Assembly: GCA_947650285.1 (NCBI GenBank)
Contig: CANTFL010001466.1
Location: 239,267 to 303,266 of the forward strand
From: Hyaloperonospora brassicae
Taxonomy: Eukaryota; Oomycota; Peronosporomycetes; Peronosporales; Peronosporaceae
Length of the DNA stretch: 64,000 nt
Direction of reading: 5' to 3'
The notes beneath the pieces were generated by a model, which did not search any database, was not told the DNA's origin, and saw nothing but the letters and a program-made list of their open reading frames with translations. The position numbers were made by a program, and so were the translations under genes. Positions 25,062 to 34,152 of this stretch are shown one piece after another (position 1 is the stretch's first letter; every line of letters begins with the position of its first letter).

Positions 25062-26645
25062 GAAAATAGGTTCACCCTGTTACGAGGGCGCTGCAGTGAG
25101 TTCGTGTCCGTTCGACCGCTAGACCGTACACCTTTGTTTACATTGGCACAGCGGAAGACCGGAAACCAGAGGATAGCCACGGAAGAGCAAGGGACGAGCA
25201 GCCCATTAACTTTGCAAACCGTCGTCGAACTTATTTGACAGTGATGTACGGTGTCATGAAGACGTGCTTTGGGCCAAGATCGAGTTGCTCCGAAGTCGGA
25301 ACGACAGTTTTTATCGTGTACTGCTCCAAATTTGTCTGTTCGAATGGAAGTTGAAATTGTGTGACGCGGAAACAACTCCATGGCGTGAGTGATGCGCCTT
25401 CTATCCATCATAAAGAATCGCTTCGTCTTTACGAACCCTTTTGCTCAACACGGTGATCCAGCGACTAAGATCAGGGACGCACGCGAAACGGCTTGCAGAC
25501 TGCGGGAGAAACGACACGAGCTGCAAGCGATCCGTCGTGCTGCAGCTGATATCTCCTGTAAACAGTGCATCGAAGAGTCTGCTCGATGCTGAATTCTGTT
25601 TCCAAGCAGAGGCTTTCCCATATATCTGCTTGTAATGTGTACTCGCCACCTGACGAAGCAGTGTTGCAAATGAGAAGTCAAGCGTTATGTGGCCTTCTTT
25701 ACATGTCCAAAGCTGTTGCGTGCGCGACATGCCGCTCGACCAAATTCGTCGAGAACGAGCAGGTAGAAACGTGGACGAACTCGGGCGTATGCCGGAGGGA
25801 CGATGGGGCTTAGTTAGCACACCTTCTTGCTCGACGATGTGCCATCTGCTGCACTGACTTTCCTGACTGATGGCATCGTGCAATGAGACCCTTAGCGAAG
25901 TGCTCGTATCACCGTCTCAAGCGGCTGTGTTAGCCTCATGCAGTCGCTAGCACACGCAAACACGCACTCTCGAAATGCGCACTACAAGCGCTGGATGACT
26001 TGCATTGACAGCCGCGCACTGCCTGTCGCCATTGCATAGATGGGCTTCATGACTGCTACAATGCTAACGGTATATGCTGCACGCACGGAAGGAAGCCTGT
26101 ACACTGCAGGACTACGTTGCTGCTGTTTCCTGGTGCCATTCATTGCGCCATCACGTAACCCGATCGAAGGTTGTAATTGTTCTTGGCAGCAGCAGCAGCA
26201 GCAGCAGCAGACCGGCTCCAGTCCGTAAGCTCAAAGATTGCACGTGGGTACATACAGTTCACCCCGACCAGGAGCTGCGTCCCGGTCGTGACTTTGTGAC
26301 GCTCGTCCGACGAACACTTCAGCGTTCAATTGTGTGGAGTGCATCCAGAGATGCCCACTGCATAGTACGCCCCTACGGCACACGCTACGGCACTCCAATC
26401 ACATCATCATCATCAATGGACCACGCACGTCAAAGCACACTCAGAAATACTTGACGATTATTCTTGACTCGACGCTGCTTCGCTCTCGTCCCCTCCTTCC
26501 CAAATTGCTGACCTTCGACCCCGAGACGACGCCCTGTGCGTCGTGCGCACGTGCCTAAATAAACTACTCGCTGATACCTCGCACGAGCCCTGCACTGCTC
26601 TCCGTCGCCGTCTCACTCCCACGCTGCGCCTCGCGCCACCGGCTC
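25062..26645. other. Intergenic stretch with short overlapping open frames
   Basis: Composition returns to gene-like GC. The longest frame (25401-25883, minus, 160 codons) overlaps frames of similar size on both strands and shows no recognisable motif, so I do not call a gene. It could be a decayed gene or transposon. A (CAG)8 tract lies at 26187-26210. The last 100 bp probably hold the 3' UTR of the gene that ends at 26646. Confidence 0.4.
26187..26210. repeat. (CAG)8 microsatellite
   Basis: Eight perfect CAG units. In one frame they would encode eight glutamines within a 62-codon frame that lacks any other sign of being a gene. Confidence 0.9.
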
Positions 26646-27515
26646 TCAAAACTTAAAGTGGATGAGCATCAGCGTCGCTGCCATGCTGAGAAACACGTGC
26701 GAGAGCGCATTGTGGTTGAACTTGTCCTTGCTCGGCGCCCAGACGAGGCCTTGGATGAGGCCCCCGAGGAGCTTCACGCCGTACACGAGCAGCTCGTTGG
26801 TCGAGTGGCTCCACTCCCAGTTCCACGTCATAAAGCACGCGACGGGGCCAAAGACCATGACGGGGAAGAAGCCAGCAAAGAGGAACACGGCGTGCATGCT
26901 GACGCTGGCCCAGACCGCCAGCACCCCGTAGACAACGGCGGCCACGCCAATGATCGAGTAGGCCCACGTCTCGGGCAGGTGGCGACTCGCCGCGAGCGAC
27001 AGCAGCGCAAAGTTCGTGCAGATCGAGCACGCGAGCACAACGCGCCAGAGCGCGTCAATCATCGCGTCGACCGTCGAGCGGCTGAGGTCGACGCCAAAGA
27101 TGCGCGCCGTCTCGACCACGTGCTGCTCCTGTTTGTGCGCCATGTCGCGCATGGCTTCGAACGCCACGTGGTGCAGGAGGCCGCCGAACGCGGCCGAGAT
27201 GCCGAGCGCCATAAAGTACATGAGGTACCACGAGAGGTCGCTCTTGTCCGAGGCCGCGGCAAAGAGCCCAATGTACACGGCAAAGGCGAAGCACTGCAGC
27301 GCCAGGAGGTAGTCCGTGATGAAGCACGCGGGCTGCGCGTCCCACTCTTCGCCAGTGGTCGAGCGGTAGGCCCAGAGCGACCAGTTCTCGAGCTCGGCCA
27401 CGGCGTGGCGACAGGCCTGGACGACCGTCGCGGACGCCTGGACGACGGTGGCCGACGCCGTGCGCTTGCGCTGCGTCGCGAGGGTGGGCGAGAGGTGGCC
27501 GACGCGGGCGGTCAT
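26646..27515 (-). CDS. Uncharacterised multi-pass membrane protein, about 7 TM
   Basis: A single-exon frame of 289 residues. After a basic N-terminus of about 60 residues come about seven hydrophobic segments: roughly 66-88 (ITDYLLALQCFAFAVYIG), 95-118, 153-175, 184-210, 212-232, 240-258 and 268-288. Two histidine pairs stand out: GGLLHH at the end of segment 2 and NHNALSH (HxxxH) just before the last segment. A C-terminal HxxxH and an early polar residue also occur in the CREST superfamily (ceramidases, PAQR receptors), but the match is too thin to assign it. The start at 27515 is the first ATG after the microsatellite-bearing upstream region. The strong GC bias at third positions supports real coding. 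The large frame on the opposite strand is its shadow. Confidence 0.8.
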   Translation of the reverse strand: MTARVGHLSPTLATQRKRTASATVVQASATVVQACRHAVAELENWSLWAYRSTTGEEWDAQPACFITDYLLALQCFAFAVYIGLFAAASDKSDLSWYLMYFMALGISAAFGGLLHHVAFEAMRDMAHKQEQHVVETARIFGVDLSRSTVDAMIDALWRVVLACSICTNFALLSLAASRHLPETWAYSIIGVAAVVYGVLAVWASVSMHAVFLFAGFFPVMVFGPVACFMTWNWEWSHSTNELLVYGVKLLGGLIQGLVWAPSKDKFNHNALSHVFLSMAATLMLIHFKF

Positions 27516-27672
27516 GAGTGGGGCGTAGCAGGGGCTTCTGGCTCGAGGACTGAAGGCGCCGAGAGGGGACGAGAGGCGACAGAGGACTGAAGGCGACGGA
27601 GGACGAAAGGCGACGGCGGACGACTGACGACTGACGCTGCGAGAAACTGCTGCTCGATCGGGTGGCGAGGAA

Positions 27673-27840
<168 letters not shown>

Positions 27841-27992
27841 GTACTATGCGTTTTCGTCGAATCTCGAGTTCGGGAAGTCGGATCAGCTGAATTGCTGCCT
27901 TGTTAGACTTACTCAGAAACGAACGGTAGTGAGTGTGTAATGACAGAGAAAAGAAGGGACGCGAGCGAAACCAGTTCATTAGGCGCACTTTA

Positions 27993-28439
27993 CTAGAACG
28001 CTGCGCGACCTATGCGACGGACAAGCGATAACTGCTGTATTTGCTGAGTATGAGACATGCCTTCTGTCGCTGTGTCGACGTTTTGACCGGCTTTCGCATG
28101 ACTGGCCAATGAGATGCAACACGGCCATGCGAAATGTCGAGAGAACGCCGCCAACGTGGACGAAGGTGGGCCGTCATCTTTGTCGAGCAGGACTCCGTAA
28201 GGTTTTGTCACACCGCATACGTCGCGTGGACCATACAGTGTCGACCGCGGGTCTGGCTCCTCGTGAACATCGGCATACTTTTGATAGCCTACAGTGTCTG
28301 CGAACCGATATGCTAGCGATGCCAACAGAGCAACGAGGAGAAGAGACCTGACACAAAGTCTACGTCTTGCGAGCGCTCGCAAGGCGCCTGTTTGGGTACA
28401 CTGATGGGAATGTGCTGAGAATGTCCCACCCAGAAACAA
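27993..28439 (-). pseudogene. Possible choline-transporter-like (SLC44) N-terminal fragment
   Basis: A 148-codon open frame. Residues about 25-48 form one hydrophobic segment (RRLCVRSLLLVALLASLAYR), followed by TVGYQKYADV and DPRSTLYGPRDVCG. The order of a Cys-bearing first TM, GYQK, a DPxxLxYGxDxxxxCG-like phrase is characteristic of the start of CTL/SLC44 proteins. The remaining residues show no further membrane segment and the family's other nine TMs are absent, so this would be a truncated, decaying fragment. Chance resemblance is possible. Confidence 0.3.
28366..28383. repeat. 18-bp perfect palindrome
   Basis: CTTGCGAGCGCTCGCAAG reads the same on both strands. It lies just inside the upstream part of the fragment at 27993-28439. 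No other copy was noticed. Confidence 0.8.
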
Positions 28440-31400
28440 TGAACTGTGGTGCTTACGAACAAATCAAGTTCCGAGGCTATGCTGACACGCATGACGGCCG
28501 AGTGCAGTGCTGAACTACAGCGAGGTATGTAAGGGCATATCGAGCAATATGACACATCGAAACATGCTCTTAAGCCGCACAGACACACGTCTGACGATAA
28601 GGGGTATCACGATGGACATGTGTATGGTAGCTGCTTCGTGATTTCACAACATCTCGGACATTGCGTGAAGGTTTGAAAGCCTTTTTACTGCTCTTTCAGA
28701 TCGCACCAGGACTGCAAAGTCTCCTCGAGTGAGAGCGTTTAGTGAGGACGCTATCGCATGGCCGTCGACTATGCGACATTGTAGAGTGAGGGACTATATA
28801 CAAGCATGCCACCTGTCGTCAGCATCACTCACTTTGAGCCCGAATTGCTTGAGGTTGTACTCGTTGGTCTCATACATTCGATGGTTGTGACAGTTGCGTG
28901 CACCACAACGGTATCGACGGCGGCAGGGGCTAGGAGCACGGCGACTTGTGACCAATGGCTGCAGCTTCCCTTTGGTCTAACGCTGAGAAGGCATTATGTT
29001 GTGATTCATAGTGCCGTCTTCATTCATGTCATTGATGTTTTGTAGTGTCCTGGCATCGGCGCAGCCTATGAAGATGGTGGTGTTTCGGAACGGACTATCT
29101 TCTACAATGTTATATATCCTCCTTCGTAGCATAATTACGAAAGGGATAAACTATGACAATTACTCTTACGACAATTTGCTCAGAGAGACATGGATGCCAT
29201 CTCGACACGCTTGACAAATGCTTGGTCGATCAAATGCTTTTGTTGTACAACCAACTTGACTCCTCAGGCTAAGTAGACGGGCTACATAGCACCTGAGGTG
29301 CGACAAGGCCAGCAAGCATCATTTTTTTCCACACCGAAGAATCCTGGTACAGATGTCGACCAGGCGAGCAAGTCCCTTGTATTTCCTCAAACGTGGCGTC
29401 GTGACGACACATCATCACGCCACCTCCTATCAGAGAGGCTTTCCATGAAGGGCTTGCTCTCGATCCAGGAATAGCATTCCGCTCGTCCTCCATCTGTTGG
29501 GTAGGACCAGGAATAGCCTTCCGCTCGCACTTCATCGATTGGGTACTACCGTATCCAGCAGGATCGTACCATCGCTCACGGTCACCTGTCAGCCATCGCA
29601 TGAATGACCCCGCGACAGGAGCGACACATAGCAAAGGCACTCAGGACCGAACCAGGGCTCGACCTGATTCGATCAAACATCTCAGGGCCGATCACTGACT
29701 TCCCTCGACTGCTATTACTCGAGCAAAAGTGCCGACGAGTAGAGGTCAGAGGGGTATGAAGCTGCGGGCAGGGCGTTGTCTATAGACTGTACTAACCTGC
29801 ACTGGTGAAGACAGCGGTCGTAGATAACGCGGACGGACAGCTAAGGTTGCTGTATTCAGAATGGATGCGGATGAACATTTGCGGCGTCTCATCCTTAACC
29901 GCCGAAACAATCAGCCAACACTCGAACAAAGCGGGCTGCACGTTGTTGTGTACTTGGTCTTCTGACAGCTTTTGGAGTCGCAACGTCGCTAGCAACAGTC
30001 GGACTGGAAGCTGTCGTCCTCGCCGGTAATTGGTCAACCGATAAGCTTCGTGCACTGCTCCGATTTATTCGCATCCGGCAAGTGGACAAGACGATTCTCG
30101 CTCTGGCTGATCAATTACCACACTTACACATCAACCACTTGAAAAGTGACCAACGAACTCATTCCATGCTGTACTTTACTCTCCGCAATCGTAAAAAGCG
30201 ATACTAAAATGGGCTTCACTAGTGCTTTACAATTGCAAGGACGTATTTTAGCAAAAAAAACGAATTTGCTGAAGCTGCCATCCAGTGTACGTAAGGTGAA
30301 AGCCAAGCGGTTCCGCATATGTATCTTTCTGTTTGACTGTGCTTTACGCGCACACACACGCATGATTGTTCAAGACACAGCCAAGGGCGGACAGTGCAAA
30401 TGCTCGACAACTTAGGGTAGCAAAGGTATCGCGGGTGGTTCTACAGTCGTCGACCGCACCTCCAGCACGCGACTCCAGCACCACCCGCGATAGCAGCAGC
30501 ATGACTGCCACCAGTCGCTCAACAACCAGCAACTTCACTAGCAGTATTCAGAAAGAGAAGAAGGATGCTGACTGCACTTACGCCAGAGTTCGGAGTGACA
30601 CCAGGGAGTGCACGACGTCGTCTACACAAGCGCCGTGCACAGAGCTCGCGTCAGGCGTACCTCTTCTTGTAGAACACCCGCGACAAAGGCTCGTCGACAG
30701 ATGCAGCAGCAGGTGAGCTGACTTTGGACGGCTGTACATCCACACCTTCACATCTGCCGTTTTCTGCTTTGCTGAGTGACATGGCAGACATGAGCAGATA
30801 TAAGAGCTGGGGGCGTGAATTGGAAATAGGTTTTCAAAGACAAGAACACCTTATTCGGACCGCACTATGTGTGTTGTGGTCGAAAAAAGCACTTACGGAG
30901 GACTTGAGACACAGCGGATATGCTGTGGTCCACGATAGCACTCATGGGGATCTCACCACTCGTCGGTCGACAAACAGTGCATCGATTGACGAACTACGAA
31001 CAGCATATCAAGGCGACGCTTACATCGCATCACTTTGTTTGTGTGCGGTACCTGAAAACCGACAGCGCAAGAGCTTATGGTCACCCTCCTCGCTCGGCGG
31101 CAGAGAGCACTACTTATCATTCTTCTCCTCGTCAAGCGATTTCATGTCGTCAGTTGCACAGGCAAAACATCAGTCGTTGTCTCTCGCTCTCTTTCCTCGC
31201 ATCCTTCTCTTCAAGATGTCAACGACACCAGAGTGGCTTCATCACGCCAGCACTACGACAGCGTTGTGGTTACTACACATCACGACGCACACAAAGCCCA
31301 CCCTCCACCCGCCAACCTCAACCATCTGAAATGGGTACGTGGTCATCCACCACTCACTCATATTTCTCTGAACCCAACTACCCGCATCAAAGCGCGAGCT

Positions 31401-32044
31401 CCAGAGCTGACTCCTCTATCCCTGATTGCATCGTTTCTGCAGTCAGCTTGAGCATCCCGCGGAGTCCAAAGGTCGCTCCTCTTTCGTTCCTCTACCTCAC
31501 GCACTTGACCAATTTATTGAAGAAAGAGTGCGTAAGAATCACATAGCCGCTGCGATTCGAAGAATAGTGACGAGCACGAAACCGGGCGATTTTAGGCATA
31601 TCGATCAATCTCGTCCGTCGTTGCCCCCGATTCCTCTACACGCGATCTTTTCTGTTTCGACCTTCACGACACACAGTCAACGAGCCATTGTGGACACTCT
31701 CGAGCATGTCGAACTCATCTTTTCTCAGCGCCCGAGTCACATGCAGATGGCACGCTGCCATAGAACGTCTATTGAGACTAAACGCAAAAGCCACTCAAAC
31801 ACAGCCGCAAAGAGGAGACTGAGCGCCTGTGCTGGGATACCACAAGCAAAAGGATGTTGACTTGCTCGCACGCTGACACCACCGTTCGTGCAGAATGGCA
31901 CTTCGACTACACCTCGCCTCTATGTTGTGCGAAACGACTCTACGACGTCACTCCTACAGCTTGCTAACGACCTTGGAGGCACGGGATGACAGGATGTTCC
32001 TACAAGCGAGTCAAACAAAGGTACGTCGAGTATATAGCTTCATA
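28440..32044. other. 3.6-kb stretch of decayed coding-like sequence
   Basis: Gene-like GC but no intact gene found. Coding-like traces: a minus-strand 123-codon frame at 29269-29640 containing a 14-residue repeat; a plus-strand patch at 29830-30170 that reads, with frame changes, as a short acidic/basic stretch, a hydrophobic segment (LLTAFGVATSLATVGLEAVV) and RALLRFIRIRQVDKTIL; and overlapping Ser/His-rich frames at 30724-31860. No family was recognised. It is either pseudogenes or a gene split by several introns that I could not assemble. Confidence 0.4.
29466..29549 (-). repeat. Two-copy 42-bp tandem repeat
   Basis: Units at 29466-29507 and 29508-29549, about 80% identical. The 42-bp period keeps reading frame: on the minus strand both units give a 14-residue motif around C/DERxAIPG. 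This suggests former coding sequence. Confidence 0.6.
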
Positions 32045-33397
32045 CTATAACAAGCGGGCGTACTGCTGGCGTTTGGCAAACTCGAGACTCGCCATCAAGG
32101 ATACGACACTCAACGCGATGACCAAGAAGAACACTGACCGAAAGCACTCGTCTCCGACACACTTCTGGACGCCGTCCACGGGCTTGGCCGACAGACTGTA
32201 GACAAACGAGCCTATGGGGCTGTAGAATAAGGGAAAGCCGATCGCATTGGCCGCGCTCATAAGACCAAAGTTCTTGCCAAAGTGGCGCGCGCCAAAAGTC
32301 TCTCGGGTCAGCACAGGAAACGTGGCAAACATGACGCCATCAGCGATGCCTGCAAGCGTGATAGGAACCGCCAGGTACGCACGCGGGATAACCAAAAACA
32401 ACGCGTGAGTAAAACCAACGAAGATGGATGCCACGCTTACAAAATAGATGCGAGGACATCTGTCCAGGACGCTGTCCGATAGAACGCCCGATACGACGCG
32501 CCCACAGCAGTTGCCGAGCGAAAAGAGCGCCACCATTGTCGGGATCTGCTCCATGGGGCCGCCCAGGGACTCAACAATGAACGCAATGTTCGCCATTATA
32601 AACAGAGACGACCCCACGAGTATGAACACCGTAGCAAAGAGCAACCAGAATCGGAACTCGTACAAGGCGTCGCAGCTCGCAGCACTGTCACACTGCACCA
32701 TCGGAACGAGACTGCAGTCCCTGTCGACGTGGACTTTCGGGGCAGGCGACACGACTCCGTCGGGTGCACATATCGACAGGTCGGTGTCAGTCATAGCAGA
32801 GTGCAGTGCGTTTTCCTTGTCAGGTCGATACAGAGCGACCCACGCCAGCAGAAAAACCGCGAGCATCAGGCAGCCCATAAATCGAAAGTACAACGGGACG
32901 TTCCCGTCGAAGAAGTGCTTGTACACTTCAGCGAAAAGCGCACCGCCGGCGCTAAACGCCGCCAGTTCCAGCGCCATGACTTTGCCGCGATGCTCCGGTC
33001 CATACAAATCCTCATTCAGTCCCAGCGCGGCGAACACACCAAAGTTCGTGGCTTGTCCGAGGACCGCCAACGCGAGCCCTACGCCCAGCGGTGCCATATC
33101 TCCGGGACTCGCTACCATTCCAGCGTACAGCGTCCAATAGACACTGGCGATCAAGACGCCGCCCAGCAGAACGCTACAGTGGGCGCCAATGTGGTCATAG
33201 ATCCAGCCGGGGCTGATGGAGAAGTACGCGCCAAAAGACGCCATGGCGCACACAAGTGAGATGTCCGCCCCCGAGTAGCCCAGCAGCGCCCGCAGCTGCA
33301 CGTTCCAGACAGAGATCGAGTGGTTGGAGCCCACGCACCCCATGAGCAGCAGTCCAACCGCCACACTCGCGAAGCGTAAGCAACGGTCCTGCGGCAT
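32045..33397 (-). CDS. Major facilitator superfamily transporter, nodulin-like/NFD4-type
   Basis: A single-exon 450-residue protein with about 12 hydrophobic segments in two bundles separated by a hydrophilic loop (about residues 195-240), the standard MFS plan. The N-terminus (VAVGLLLMGCVGSNHSISVW, LRALLGYSGADISLV) resembles the nodulin-like subgroup, where the first helix carries a G-rich signature and helix 2 begins after a GY-S/T motif. The second bundle opens with the typical GNCCGRVVSGVLSD loop. Substrate unknown; relatives in fungi and plants have been linked to monocarboxylates or remain uncharacterised. Location presumably plasma or organelle membrane. It is divergent from the receptor-like gene at 34153. 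The start at 33397 is the first ATG, 37 bp downstream of a duplicated GTATAC-type motif. Confidence 0.88.
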   Translation of the reverse strand: MPQDRCLRFASVAVGLLLMGCVGSNHSISVWNVQLRALLGYSGADISLVCAMASFGAYFSISPGWIYDHIGAHCSVLLGGVLIASVYWTLYAGMVASPGDMAPLGVGLALAVLGQATNFGVFAALGLNEDLYGPEHRGKVMALELAAFSAGGALFAEVYKHFFDGNVPLYFRFMGCLMLAVFLLAWVALYRPDKENALHSAMTDTDLSICAPDGVVSPAPKVHVDRDCSLVPMVQCDSAASCDALYEFRFWLLFATVFILVGSSLFIMANIAFIVESLGGPMEQIPTMVALFSLGNCCGRVVSGVLSDSVLDRCPRIYFVSVASIFVGFTHALFLVIPRAYLAVPITLAGIADGVMFATFPVLTRETFGARHFGKNFGLMSAANAIGFPLFYSPIGSFVYSLSAKPVDGVQKCVGDECFRSVFFLVIALSVVSLMASLEFAKRQQYARLL

Positions 33398-33433
33398 TGC
33401 GCTAAGGAGATACAGTAGGATTGGTGCTTGGTT

Positions 33434-33530
33434 GGTATACGTTCCAGGTATACACTCCTCCGAGACGACGAGTAGCTACGTACATAGCTGCCCACTGTCC
33501 ATCAGACTGTGTATACTCCAGGTGTACCAA
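33434..33530. promoter_or_regulatory. Duplicated near-palindromic motif upstream of the MFS gene
   Basis: GGTATACGTTCCAGGTATAC (33434-33453) and GTATACTCCAGGTGTACC (33511-33528) share the pattern GTATAC, 0-2 bases, TCCAGGTRTAC, 76 bp apart. They lie 37 and 114 bp upstream of the MFS start codon. Paired inverted arms suggest a binding site for a dimeric factor; this is inference. Confidence 0.35.
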
Positions 33531-33540
33531 CTTGTGCGAA

Positions 33541-33696
33541 TGGGTTCAGAAATGTGTCCGCGTTGCGGGGTGTTCCTATTTCTAAGCGACTGCGCTTTCG
33601 GGACTTCGCGCAAGGACGAGTCAAGACGTCCGTGGGTCGTCGGCTGCACGACCTCCTCGTGCTCCTCCGACTTGTGGCAAAAGCAGCGCCTGTAGG
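33541..33696 (+). CDS. Possible 51-residue zinc-ribbon micro-ORF
   Basis: It opens MGSEMCPRCGVFLFLSD and later has VVGCTTSSC, giving CPxCG..GCx4C, a spacing seen in small treble-clef or topoisomerase-type zinc ribbons. It sits in the 755-bp gap between two divergent genes, 145 bp upstream of the MFS start. An overlapping minus-strand frame (33476-33748) is also open and cysteine-rich, so it may be chance. Confidence 0.2.
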
Positions 33697-34001
33697 CGTG
33701 TGACTGTCGTGGAAGGCAGTTCGAGCAGCAGAAAGGCCAGCCGTGCACGCCCTATCGTACATCCGGTCCTGTGCGTCCCGTCTTGGTTCCCTTTGTGAAG
33801 ACAATGCGCGCACCGTGATCACCAGGGATCGCTCAGAAAAAGGGCGGTCTCCCCGCCTCTGGGCTCAAGCCAACGCCCGTTGATCGATCGTCTCGGAGCT
33901 TGTGGGAGCCCCGACATGTCTATTACGCCAAACCTGCTGGCGACGCTACGTGCTCGCCACTTGCTCAGCTCGATAAAGTATACACGAGCGCCTCGCACTG
34001 G

Positions 34002-34104
34002 CCAATCATCGGACCCCGTGGAGCCCCATCCCTGTGTACGGACGGACCCCGGTATTAATAATCGTCAAACGTAGCGGGACAAGAAGAAAGCCAGAACCGA
34101 TTGG
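34002..34104. promoter_or_regulatory. CCAATC pair upstream of the receptor-like gene
   Basis: CCAATC at 34002-34007 and its reverse GATTGG at 34099-34104, that is 151 and 54 bp before the ATG at 34153. The same inverted arrangement occurs at 47658/47686. Confidence 0.45.
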
Positions 34105-34152
34105 CCATTGCTGGAACCGCCGCTCACCGCGCTCTTCTTCTCCGTCGTCGCC

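Noticed and set aside
26040..26228. Short polyglutamine protein from (CAG)8
   Set aside because: 62 codons, no homology, no splice partner seen.
26658..27590. 310-codon plus-strand frame
   Set aside because: Antisense shadow of the membrane-protein gene; highly charged with no domain, an effect of GC-rich third positions.
30724..31546. Overlapping plus frames of 201 and 208 codons
   Set aside because: Different frames over the same bases, both Ser/Thr/His-rich, no domain or splice logic.
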